Positions 27,690-35,653 of a stretch of DNA of 64,000 nt are shown here, one piece after another. How positions within the stretch are numbered: the stretch's first letter is position 1; every line of letters starts with the position of its first letter. The stretch lies in contig CASEGC010000015.1 in the NCBI GenBank assembly GCA_949287365.1, positions 1-64,000 on the forward strand, written 5' to 3'. This DNA comes from an uncultured Parabacteroides sp. Lineage in GTDB: Bacteria; Bacteroidota; Bacteroidia; Bacteroidales; Tannerellaceae. The notes below the pieces were generated by a model. The model saw nothing but the letters and a program-made list of their open reading frames with translations. It was not told the origin of the DNA and did no database searches. Position numbers and translations under genes: made by a program.

Positions 27690-28691
27690 ATGAAAAACAT
27701 TGGATTATTATTCTTATCATTGACGTTGGGCGTTACCGCTTGGGCGGAGAATCCTGAGGTAAAAGGTTTGAACTCGATTAACCGGTTGACGGCGGAAGCC
27801 CATATCGGTTTCTTGGCCGATGACGATTTAAAAGGCCGGGAAGCGGGCACTCGCGAGGGACGTATCGCGGGTGATTATATCGTGGCGAATCTCAAGGCGC
27901 TGGGAATCGCTCCGGTAGGCGACTCTTATTACCATCCGTTCGAGGCTTGCCATCCGGAACGTCAAAAGAGAGGGCGTTGGCAGGTACATCCGGACTCAAT
28001 AGCGAAAATCAAGCAGGAAAGAGCCTATCAAAAGTTAGCGTTGAACAATATCTTGGGAAAGATAGAGGGAAAACGGAAGGACGAGATCGTAATCGTTGGA
28101 GCGCACTACGACCATTTAGGTATTGACCCGATGTTGAGTGGAGACCAAATTTATAACGGGGCGGATGACAACGCCTCGGGCGTATCGGCCGTGCTGCAGA
28201 TCGCGAGGGCTTTTCTCGCCACGGGCGAACAGCCGGAACGAACCGTCATTTTCGCCTTCTGGGACGGCGAGGAGAAAGGCCTGCTCGGGTCGAGGGCGTT
28301 TGTCCAATCTTTTCCTGAGATTAAAAACGTGAAAGGTTACTTGAATTTCGATATGATAGGGCGTAACAACGATGAGTCGAGACCCACGCATGTCGTCTAT
28401 TTCTATACGGAGGCTCATCCCGCTTTCGGGGACTGGCTGAAGAATGATATTAAGAAATACGGATTGAATCTGACACCGGATTATCGCCCGTGGGACAAGC
28501 CTGTCGGAGGAAGCGATAACGGCTCATTCGCAAGGGTAAATATCCCTATCATTTGGTATCACACGGACGGGCATCCGGATTATCACCAGCCCAGCGACCA
28601 TACCGACCGGATTAATTGGGATAAGGTGGTGAATATAACAAAGGCTTCTTTCCTGAATATGTGGCGCATGGCGAACGAGGAAAAATTCTAA
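27690..28691 (+). CDS. M28 family zinc aminopeptidase, secreted
   Basis: A 333-residue exported aminopeptidase-like enzyme. The signal peptide is MKNIGLLFLSLTLGVTAWA. The co-catalytic zinc ligands of the M28 family can be placed: His in VGAHYDHLGID (about 141), Asp in NGADDNASGVSA (about 157), the GluGlu pair in WDGEEKGLLGS (about 193), Asp in LNFDMIGRN (about 218), and His in HPDYHQPSDHTDRI near the C-terminus. It probably trims peptides in the periplasm. A bidirectional terminator separates it from the convergent fabD. Confidence 0.94.
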   Translation: MKNIGLLFLSLTLGVTAWAENPEVKGLNSINRLTAEAHIGFLADDDLKGREAGTREGRIAGDYIVANLKALGIAPVGDSYYHPFEACHPERQKRGRWQVHPDSIAKIKQERAYQKLALNNILGKIEGKRKDEIVIVGAHYDHLGIDPMLSGDQIYNGADDNASGVSAVLQIARAFLATGEQPERTVIFAFWDGEEKGLLGSRAFVQSFPEIKNVKGYLNFDMIGRNNDESRPTHVVYFYTEAHPAFGDWLKNDIKKYGLNLTPDYRPWDKPVGGSDNGSFARVNIPIIWYHTDGHPDYHQPSDHTDRINWDKVVNITKASFLNMWRMANEEKF

Positions 28692-28725
28692 GCGATAGGC
28701 GGATATTTCATCCGTACAAAAACAA

Positions 28726-28767
28726 AATTCCCTTCGGAGGAAATCGCGGTTTCTTCCGAGGGGAATT
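28726..28767. terminator. Bidirectional terminator between the M28 peptidase gene and fabD
   Basis: AATTCCCTTCGGAGGAAA (28726-28743) pairs with TTTCTTCCGAGGGGAATT (28750-28767) with two wobbles around a 6-nt loop. A-rich sequence on the left and T-rich sequence on the right allow termination in both directions. Confidence 0.8.
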
Positions 28768-28787
28768 GTATTTTCTCCCGAAAGGAA

Positions 28788-29669
28788 TTATTGCATCCCC
28801 TCCGTGGTTACTTCCTTATTGATTTTCTTGATCAAACCTTGCAATACGGCACCCGGACCTAACTCGATGAAGTGGGTAGCGCCGTCGGCGATCATGTTCT
28901 GTACGCTTTGGGTCCAACGTACCGGAGCGGTCAATTGGGCGATCAAGTTACTCTTGATGGTGTCAGGACAAGTCTCCGCCTTCGTGCTGACGTTTTGATA
29001 AACCGGACAAGCGGGCTTATTGAATGCCGTCGCCTCGATAGCCTCGGCCAGTTCCGCGCGGGCCGGCTCCATCAACGGAGAATGGAAAGCGCCGCCCACC
29101 TTCAGCTTCAAAGCGCGTTTAGCGCCGGCGGCCAATAATTTCTCACAAGCCTCGTCAATACCGGGAATAGAGCCGGAGATGACCAATTGCCCCGGGCAAT
29201 TATAGTTCGCGCATACGACAATCTCGTCGTGTATGTTCGCGCAAATATCCTCGACCGTCTTATCCGGTAACGCGATAACCGCCGCCATCGTGGAAGGAGT
29301 GGCTTCGCACGCTTTTTGCATCGCCATGGCACGTTTGGATACCAATACCAAACCATCCTCGAAGGATAACGCTCCGGCCGCCACTAAAGCGGAGAACTCA
29401 CCCAATGAATGGCCTGCGGTCATGTCCGGCTGGAATTGTTCGCCCAACGTCTTGGCGAGAATGACGGAATGTAGGAAAATAGCAGGTTGAGTGACCTTGG
29501 TTTGTCTTAAATCCTCGTCCGTCCCTTCGAACATCAGGTCCGTGATGCGGAATCCAAGGATTTCGTTCGCTTTCTCAAACATCTCTTTCGCGAGGGGATC
29601 GCTCTCATACAGGTGCTTGCCCATACCAACGAACTGCGCCCCTTGCCCAGGAAATACGTACGCTTTCAT
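28788..29669 (-). CDS. fabD: Malonyl-CoA:ACP transacylase
   Basis: Transfers malonyl groups from CoA to acyl-carrier protein at the start of fatty-acid synthesis in the cytoplasm. The 293-residue protein starts MKAYVFPGQGAQFVGMGKHL, the family's opening motif. The nucleophile Ser is in TAGHSLGEFSAL near residue 92, the substrate-binding Arg in SKRAMAMQKAC near 117, and the catalytic His in GGAFHSPLMEPA near 200. The start is fixed by the GQGAQ motif and by a TACCTTTG promoter element 40 bp upstream. It is divergent from tatA. Confidence 0.97.
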   Translation of the reverse strand: MKAYVFPGQGAQFVGMGKHLYESDPLAKEMFEKANEILGFRITDLMFEGTDEDLRQTKVTQPAIFLHSVILAKTLGEQFQPDMTAGHSLGEFSALVAAGALSFEDGLVLVSKRAMAMQKACEATPSTMAAVIALPDKTVEDICANIHDEIVVCANYNCPGQLVISGSIPGIDEACEKLLAAGAKRALKLKVGGAFHSPLMEPARAELAEAIEATAFNKPACPVYQNVSTKAETCPDTIKSNLIAQLTAPVRWTQSVQNMIADGATHFIELGPGAVLQGLIKKINKEVTTEGMQ

Positions 29670-29708
29670 TTCTTTCGTTTTTTCTAATTTCAGTTTTTTA
29701 AGACGGTG

Positions 29709-29716
29709 CAAAGGTA
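29709..29716 (-). promoter_or_regulatory. -7 promoter element (TACCTTTG) for fabD
   Basis: A consensus TAnnTTTG box on the minus strand, 40 bp before the fabD start at 29669. Confidence 0.6.
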
Positions 29717-29756
29717 ATAAATTTGGAATAATGCGACCGCGATTCATTACAAATTG

Positions 29757-29764
29757 TATCTTTG
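29757..29764 (+). promoter_or_regulatory. -7 promoter element (TATCTTTG) for tatA-tatC
   Basis: A consensus TAnnTTTG box 58 bp before the tatA ATG, divergent from the fabD element. Confidence 0.6.
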
Positions 29765-29821
29765 CCCCTTGGAATTGAGAATTGGAATCGTGAATTTAAT
29801 AATTAAATAGGTTAGAATATC

Positions 29822-30016
29822 ATGAATGAATTATTGTTTATTGGAAATTTAGGTACCGGCGAGATTATCATTATCGCCATCATCGTATTATTGCTTTTCG
29901 GTGGTAAGAAGATTCCGGAACTAATGAAAGGCCTCGGTAAAGGCGTTAAGAATTTTAAGGACGGTGTAAAAGGATTGGAAGACGATATCAAGATAGACGA
30001 TACGGAAAAGAAGTAA
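29822..30016 (+). CDS. tatA: Twin-arginine translocase subunit TatA
   Basis: A 64-residue inner-membrane protein. One N-terminal membrane helix ([14 protein letters not shown]) is followed by the conserved [20 protein letters not shown] hinge and amphipathic helix, then an acidic tail. It forms the protein-conducting part of the Tat pathway, which moves folded proteins carrying RR signals. It precedes tatC by 6 bp. No separate tatB is present, as in minimal TatAC systems. Confidence 0.95.
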   Translation: MNELLFIGNLGTGEIIIIAIIVLLLFGGKKIPELMKGLGKGVKNFKDGVKGLEDDIKIDDTEKK

Positions 30017-30022
30017 AGGAAG

Positions 30023-30853
30023 ATGCAACAAGAAGAGATGTCATTCTGGGACCACCTGGAAGAACTTCGTTGGACTTTATTTCGTTCTATTTTAGCGCTC
30101 TTTGTTTTCGCGATAGGCGGGTTCGCCGTGATGCCTTGGCTGTTCGATAACGTAGTGATGGCTCCGTGCAGCTCTGATTTCATCGTTTATCGGGAGATGT
30201 GCAAGATAAGCTCGTATTTCTCCTTCCTCCCGGATTTCTGCGACGATGATTATCATGTGGATATTGTCAACATCAAACTAGCGTCTCAGTTTTTCACGCA
30301 CATGACGTGTTCGTTTTGGCTGGCGTTATTGTTGACTTTCCCTTATCTGGTGTGGGAGGTATGGAGATTCGTGAGTCCGGCTCTTTACGAGAACGAGAAG
30401 AAGAACGTGCGCTGGGTGTTCTTGTTCGGGACGGTGATGTTTTTCGTGGGATGTGCCGTGGGATATTTCCTCGTGTTCCCGATGACCTTACGTTTCTTGG
30501 CCACTTATCAGTTGAGCGCGGCTATCACGGAACAGGTTTCCCTTGACTCCTATATGAATAATTTCTTGACGTTAATATTCGTCATGGGAGTCGTGTTCGA
30601 GATGCCTTTGTTATCTTGGCTTTTATCACAAATCGGCTTGTTAAACCGCTCGTTTTTCCATAAGTACAGACGGCACGCGATCGTGGGATTGTTGATTGGT
30701 GCGGCATTTATCACGCCGAGTAGCGATCCGTTCACGTTAGGTATCGTATTCCTACCGCTTTACGGCTTGTACGAGCTGAGCGCGTTCTTCGTCAAGAAAG
30801 CGCCACCGGAAGACGAGGAGGAAGACGGAGAGGTAGAAGTCGCTAACGGATAA
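30023..30853 (+). CDS. tatC: Sec-independent protein translocase TatC
   Basis: A 276-residue six-helix inner-membrane receptor for twin-arginine signals. It begins MxxEEMSFWDHLEELRW, with the conserved HLEELR motif, and contains PYLVWEVWRFVSPALYENEK, the conserved F/W-P and Glu region after the second helix. Several hydrophobic spans and GAAFITPSSDPFTLGIVFLP near the end complete the TatC pattern. The region between helices 1 and 2 (about 50-90) carries several Cys and Asp residues, a longer periplasmic loop than in E. coli. It forms an operon with tatA and ends in a terminator. Confidence 0.96.
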   Translation: MQQEEMSFWDHLEELRWTLFRSILALFVFAIGGFAVMPWLFDNVVMAPCSSDFIVYREMCKISSYFSFLPDFCDDDYHVDIVNIKLASQFFTHMTCSFWLALLLTFPYLVWEVWRFVSPALYENEKKNVRWVFLFGTVMFFVGCAVGYFLVFPMTLRFLATYQLSAAITEQVSLDSYMNNFLTLIFVMGVVFEMPLLSWLLSQIGLLNRSFFHKYRRHAIVGLLIGAAFITPSSDPFTLGIVFLPLYGLYELSAFFVKKAPPEDEEEDGEVEVANG

Positions 30854-30873
30854 GTCGTTTTGATTAGAATAAA

Positions 30874-30912
30874 GGCGAGGTATGTCAAATATGACATGCC
30901 TCGTTTTATTTT
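30874..30912 (+). terminator. Factor-independent terminator after tatC
   Basis: CGAGGTATGTCA pairs with TGACATGCCTCG (one wobble, short AAA-rich loop) and is followed by TTTTATTTTTT, 20 bp after the tatC stop. Confidence 0.85.
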
Positions 30913-30949
30913 TTGCGGGAACCTTCGCTGTTTTTTTAATAAATTTGCG

Positions 30950-30957
30950 TATGTTTG
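30950..30957 (+). promoter_or_regulatory. -7 promoter element (TATGTTTG) for the GH92-asparaginase-radA run
   Basis: A consensus TAnnTTTG box 29 bp before the GH92 ATG. Confidence 0.55.
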
Positions 30958-30985
30958 CTCAAGCACAAAATAAAGTCAAAACAAC

Positions 30986-33205
30986 ATGAAGCACATCTCT
31001 TTATGGGCGGTCTCCTTGCTGGTGGTAATGGCCTGCACGCCTGAAAAGAAACAGGAGGCGGATTTCGCACGTTACGTGAATCCGATGATCGGTACGGATT
31101 TTACCGGTAACACTTATCCCGGTGCGCAAGTCCCGTTCGGGATGGTGCAGTTGAGTCCTGACAACGGTCTGCCCGGGTGGGACCGGATCTCCGGCTACTT
31201 TTATCCGGACTCGACCATCGCGGGTTTTAGCCATACGCATCTTTCCGGTACGGGAGCGGGCGACTTGTACGATATCTCATTCATGCCCGTCACCCATCCT
31301 TATAAGGAAGCTCCCGCTCCATTGGGTATCCATTCCTTATTCTCGCATGACGAGGAAGAGGCTTCCGCCGGATATTATAAGGTACGGTTGAAAGATTACG
31401 ATATAACCGTGGAACTGACGGCTACCGAACGGTGCGGTATCCAACGGTACACTTTCCCAAAGGCAGAGGCTTCGGTCTTCCTTGACCTGAAAAAAGCGAT
31501 GAATTGGGATTTCACGTTGGATTCTTATGTAGAAGTAATCGATTCCGTCACGATTCGCGGTTATCGTTTCTCACAAGGTTGGTCTCCTTTACAACATGTC
31601 TATTTCGAGACTCGTTTTTCCAAGCCTTTCACGACTTATCAGTTGGATACGACCTCTATCGTGACGAAAGATAAAGGAAGGATTGGTACTGCGTACGTGG
31701 CCCGTTTCGATTTCGACACGGAAAAGGGAGAGGAAATCCTGGTGACTACCGGAATATCAGGTGTCAGCATGGATGGAGCGAGCGCGAATTTGCGTGCCGA
31801 GGCTCCGAAAGATGATTTTGACTTTTATCGTGCGCAAGCCAAGGCGAATTGGAATAAACGACTTTCCAAAATCGAGGTGAAAGGTCCGAATGAGGATGAT
31901 ATAGTGAATTTCTATACGGCGATGTATCATTCCAAGATCGCGCCTACGATTTACAGCGACGTGGATGGCTCTTACTTCGGACCGGATAATCAGGTTCACA
32001 AGGCGGATGAATGGACAAATTATTCGACTTTCTCGCTATGGGATACTTATCGGGCGAATCATCCGTTGTTCACCTATACGGAACCGGAGCGGACAAACGA
32101 CATGATTAAGTGTTTCCTTAATTTCTATGAACAAAGTGGAGCGTTGCCTTTGTGGAATCTGCATGGATGGGAGACAAACATGATGATTGGTTATCATGCG
32201 GTTCCCGTAATCGTGGACGCTTATTTGAAAGGGATAGGCGATTTTGATGCCGAAAAAGCGTTGGAGGCGTGTGTGGCTTCCGCTAACCGCGACCAATACA
32301 CGGGTATCGCTGATTATAAACGATTAGGATATGTGCCTGCTTATAGTGATCCAGAGAAATGGGAGAGCTGGTCGATGTCCAAGACGTTGGAATACGCTTA
32401 CGATGATTATTGTATCGCCAAGATGGCAGAGAAGATGGGAAAGAAAGAAATCGCCGAAGAGTTCTACGGACGTTCCCAGAACTACCGGAATGTATATAAC
32501 CCGGTCTCCTCTTTTATGCAACCTCGTGATGAGAAGGGAAATTTCGCTGAAAGTTTCAGCCCGAATGATTATACGGAGGATATTTGCGAGAGTAATGGCT
32601 GGCAATATTTCTGGTCTGTACAGCATGACGTGGATGGTTTGATCAGCTTGGTCGGAGGGAAAGAACGTTTTGCGGAGAAGCTGGATAGCATGTTCACCTA
32701 CGTACCGGATACAGGAGAAGAATTACCGATTTTCAGTACAGGTATGATTGGCCAATATGCGCATGGCAACGAGCCGAGCCATCATGTAATTTACCTATAT
32801 AATAAGGTCGGACAACCTTGGAAGACGCAGAAGTATGTGGCACAGGTATTACATGAATTGTATAAGAATACGCCAGATGGCATTTGCGGGAACGAGGATT
32901 GTGGACAAATGTCCGCTTGGTTCGTATTCAGCTCAATGGGATTCTATCCGGTCGATCCGATAAGCGGCCATTATGAAATTGGAACGCCACTATTCTCGGA
33001 AGTGAGAATGAATTTAGAGAATGGGAACACTTTCACGATATTGGCACCGAATGTCTCTGCGGAGAATATTTATATCCAGTCCGTGAAGATGAATGGGAAA
33101 CCTTATGACAAGAGCTACATCACACACAAGCAAATCATGAGTGGGGTTACGGTAGAGTTCGAGATGGGTAACCAGCCCGGACCGGTTTGGTATATAACTG
33201 AGTAA
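30986..33205 (+). CDS. GH92 family alpha-mannosidase, lipoprotein
   Basis: A 739-residue exo-acting, calcium-dependent alpha-mannosidase of the type that trims high-mannose N-glycans. The signal peptide ends in lipobox VMAC, so it is membrane-anchored. The N-terminal beta-sandwich begins with the family hallmark VNPMIGTDFTGNTYPGAQVP, then FSHTHLSGTGAGD. The (alpha/alpha)6 domain carries LWDTYRANHPLFTYTEPER near residue 350, and GNEPSHHVIYLYN and GICGNEDCGQMSAW near 600-640; the Asp/Glu residues in the last two segments include the likely catalytic bases. It heads a co-directional run with an asparaginase-family gene 25 bp downstream. Linkage specificity (1,2, 1,3 or 1,6) cannot be told. Confidence 0.95.
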   Translation: MKHISLWAVSLLVVMACTPEKKQEADFARYVNPMIGTDFTGNTYPGAQVPFGMVQLSPDNGLPGWDRISGYFYPDSTIAGFSHTHLSGTGAGDLYDISFMPVTHPYKEAPAPLGIHSLFSHDEEEASAGYYKVRLKDYDITVELTATERCGIQRYTFPKAEASVFLDLKKAMNWDFTLDSYVEVIDSVTIRGYRFSQGWSPLQHVYFETRFSKPFTTYQLDTTSIVTKDKGRIGTAYVARFDFDTEKGEEILVTTGISGVSMDGASANLRAEAPKDDFDFYRAQAKANWNKRLSKIEVKGPNEDDIVNFYTAMYHSKIAPTIYSDVDGSYFGPDNQVHKADEWTNYSTFSLWDTYRANHPLFTYTEPERTNDMIKCFLNFYEQSGALPLWNLHGWETNMMIGYHAVPVIVDAYLKGIGDFDAEKALEACVASANRDQYTGIADYKRLGYVPAYSDPEKWESWSMSKTLEYAYDDYCIAKMAEKMGKKEIAEEFYGRSQNYRNVYNPVSSFMQPRDEKGNFAESFSPNDYTEDICESNGWQYFWSVQHDVDGLISLVGGKERFAEKLDSMFTYVPDTGEELPIFSTGMIGQYAHGNEPSHHVIYLYNKVGQPWKTQKYVAQVLHELYKNTPDGICGNEDCGQMSAWFVFSSMGFYPVDPISGHYEIGTPLFSEVRMNLENGNTFTILAPNVSAENIYIQSVKMNGKPYDKSYITHKQIMSGVTVEFEMGNQPGPVWYITE

Positions 33206-33230
33206 TATATTGATAAACAAGAGAAGCGTA

Positions 33231-34226
33231 ATGAAAAGAATACAACGGAGGCAAATCGCCATCGCATTAGCCTTGCTGGTGTCAGCGGCTACTTTCGCAC
33301 AAGAGCGGGAATATGTGATTGTAGTGCATGGGGGTGCTGGCGAAATGAGTGAATTGAAGATGGCTCCGGAAAGAGCCGAAATGTATTATGCCGCACTGGA
33401 CTCGGCGTTGATGATTGGCGACAAGGTCTTGTCGGCGGGTAGTGAAGGTGTAGACGCCGTGCTGGCCGTGATAAATTATTTTGAGCGGAACCCGTTATTC
33501 AATGCGGGTGTGGGAGCGACTTGTACCTCAGAAGGGACTTTCGAATTGGATGCAGCTATCATGGAAGGAAAAGATTTGAGCGCAGGTGCCGTAGCGGGCG
33601 TGAAACATGTGAAGCATCCGATTGATGCCGCCTATGCGGTAAAAACACGTTCACCACATGTGATGCTCAGCGGCTCCGGTGCTGAGGCTTTCGCAAAAGA
33701 ACATGGACTGGATATGGTTGAGGATAATATGTACTTCGCTACACCTAAGACAATGGAATGGGTGGAGAAGTTAAAGAGAGAGAGTAAGAAGAATGGCACA
33801 GTAGGATGTGTCGTATTGGATAGGCAAGGTAATTTGGTGGCCGGGACCAGTACGGGTGGTATGTTCAAGAAACGTTGGGGACGTATTGGAGACTCACCGG
33901 TAATCGGAGCGGGGACGTATGCCGATAACGCAAGTTGCGCTGTCTCATGTACGGGACATGGCGAGTATTTCATCCGTCATGCCGTGGCGTTCAATCTTTG
34001 CGCCCGTTACAAATATCTGAAAGAGAGCGTAAAGCAAGCCGCAGATTACATTATCAATAAAGAATTAAACAAAGATGCCGGTAACGGAGGTTTGATCGCC
34101 GTGGATAAAGAGGGAAATATCGCCATGCCTTTCAATAGCGGCGGTATGTTCCGCGGATATTTATATAAGGAAAAAACGACGGGTAAGCTTGTGAAGAAAG
34201 TGGGTATCGGGGAGGAAATGCGATAA
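33231..34226 (+). CDS. Isoaspartyl peptidase / L-asparaginase (Ntn-hydrolase), exported
   Basis: A 331-residue N-terminal-nucleophile hydrolase that should self-cleave into two chains. The signal peptide starts at MKRIQRRQIAIALALLVSAA. The alpha chain shows YVIVVHGGAGEMS and NPLFNAGVGATCTSEGTFEL. The predicted cleavage site is before Thr in NGTVGCVVLD, and the beta chain follows with GTSTGGMFKKRWGRIGDSP. The match is closest to type III isoaspartyl peptidases, but aspartylglucosaminidases share the fold. Next to a GH92 mannosidase, a role in taking apart N-glycan-Asn remnants is a fair inference. The radA ATG follows directly after its stop. Confidence 0.93.
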   Translation: MKRIQRRQIAIALALLVSAATFAQEREYVIVVHGGAGEMSELKMAPERAEMYYAALDSALMIGDKVLSAGSEGVDAVLAVINYFERNPLFNAGVGATCTSEGTFELDAAIMEGKDLSAGAVAGVKHVKHPIDAAYAVKTRSPHVMLSGSGAEAFAKEHGLDMVEDNMYFATPKTMEWVEKLKRESKKNGTVGCVVLDRQGNLVAGTSTGGMFKKRWGRIGDSPVIGAGTYADNASCAVSCTGHGEYFIRHAVAFNLCARYKYLKESVKQAADYIINKELNKDAGNGGLIAVDKEGNIAMPFNSGGMFRGYLYKEKTTGKLVKKVGIGEEMR

Positions 34227-35591
34227 ATGGCAAAGACAAAAACGGTGTACGTTTGCTCCAATTGTGGTGCCGATTCTCCGAAATGGCTTGGTAAGTGTCC
34301 GAATTGCGGGGAATGGAATACGTATGTGGAGGAAATCGTAGCGAAGGAACCTGCGGCGAAACGAGTTGGACTGGCAGAAAAGGACGGTGTGCGTCCGGTA
34401 CTGTTGCGCGATGTCACGGCGTTGGAAGAGGCTCGTATCGACATGGGCGACGATGAGTTGAACCGAGTATTGGGTGGAGGTCTCGTAAAAGGGTCGTTGG
34501 TCTTGATTGGAGGCGAGCCGGGCATCGGTAAGTCGACCTTGATACTGCAGACCGTATTGCACTTGAAAGGGTTGAAGACTTTATACATATCTGGTGAAGA
34601 GAGTCTTCGGCAATTGAAATTGCGGGCGGACAGATTATCGCGGGAATCTTCGGATTGCTTTATATTGTGCGAGACAAATTTGGATCGAATCTTGACACAA
34701 GCGATGAATATCCAGCCGGATTTGATGGTCATAGATTCTATACAGACAATCTTTATGGAAAATATAGAATCTTCGCCGGGAAGCGTGTCGCAGGTGAGAG
34801 AATGTAGTGCCGCCATCTTGAAGTACGCCAAAGAGAGCGGAGTCCCAGTCTTGTTAATCGGCCATATCAACAAGGAAGGGAGTATAGCCGGACCGAAAGT
34901 GCTGGAGCATATCGTGGATACGGTATTGCAATTCGAAGGTGACCGACATTATCTATACCGGATTTTACGGAGCATAAAGAATCGTTTTGGCAGTACTTCC
35001 GAGTTAGGCATTTACGAGATGCGCCAAAATGGACTCCGGGAGGTAAGCAATCCATCTGAATTGTTGTTGACTCAAGACCATGAGGGTTTGAGTGGTGTCG
35101 CTATCGCGGCGACAATTGAAGGAGCGCGTCCTTTTTTAATCGAGACACAGGCTTTGGTCAGTTCGGCGGTTTATGGTACGCCTCAACGTAGCGCCACGGG
35201 GTTTGATTTGCGCCGAATGCACATGTTGCTGGCGGTATTGGAGAAAAGAGCTGGATTTAAATTAATCCAAAAAGATGTGTTCCTGAATATAGCGGGTGGA
35301 TTAAAGGTGAATGACCCGGCTATCGATTTGGCGGTAATTAGTTCTATCCTTTCTTCCAGTTTGGATATCAGCATCGAATCCGGTGTATGTATGGCAGGAG
35401 AGGTGGGACTTTCCGGAGAGATACGCCCGATTAATCGTATCGAACAACGGGTTCTGGAAGCGGAAAAATTAGGTTTTACCCGAATAATAATTCCCTACAA
35501 TAATTTAAAAGGATTTGATTTGACTAAAATAAAAATGCAGGTTTTGCAAGTAAGGAAAGTGGAAGAGGCTTTCCGGCATCTTTTTGGATGA
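34227..35591 (+). CDS. radA: DNA repair protein RadA/Sms
   Basis: A 454-residue RecA-like ATPase that helps process recombination intermediates. An N-terminal zinc finger (YVCSNCGADSPKWLGKCPNC) is followed by Walker A GGEPGIGKSTL near residue 93, the RadA-specific KNRFGSTSE motif near 252, and a C-terminal Lon-protease-like domain (NIAGGLKVNDPAIDLAV onward) with GEVGLSGEIRP. Length is typical. It starts with no gap after the asparaginase-family gene, so translation may be coupled. Confidence 0.97.
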   Translation: MAKTKTVYVCSNCGADSPKWLGKCPNCGEWNTYVEEIVAKEPAAKRVGLAEKDGVRPVLLRDVTALEEARIDMGDDELNRVLGGGLVKGSLVLIGGEPGIGKSTLILQTVLHLKGLKTLYISGEESLRQLKLRADRLSRESSDCFILCETNLDRILTQAMNIQPDLMVIDSIQTIFMENIESSPGSVSQVRECSAAILKYAKESGVPVLLIGHINKEGSIAGPKVLEHIVDTVLQFEGDRHYLYRILRSIKNRFGSTSELGIYEMRQNGLREVSNPSELLLTQDHEGLSGVAIAATIEGARPFLIETQALVSSAVYGTPQRSATGFDLRRMHMLLAVLEKRAGFKLIQKDVFLNIAGGLKVNDPAIDLAVISSILSSSLDISIESGVCMAGEVGLSGEIRPINRIEQRVLEAEKLGFTRIIIPYNNLKGFDLTKIKMQVLQVRKVEEAFRHLFG

Positions 35592-35653
35592 AGGACAAGG
35601 TGATTGGTATTTTTAAGCTCACCTATTTCGAATCGCTATAAACATAAAAAAGC

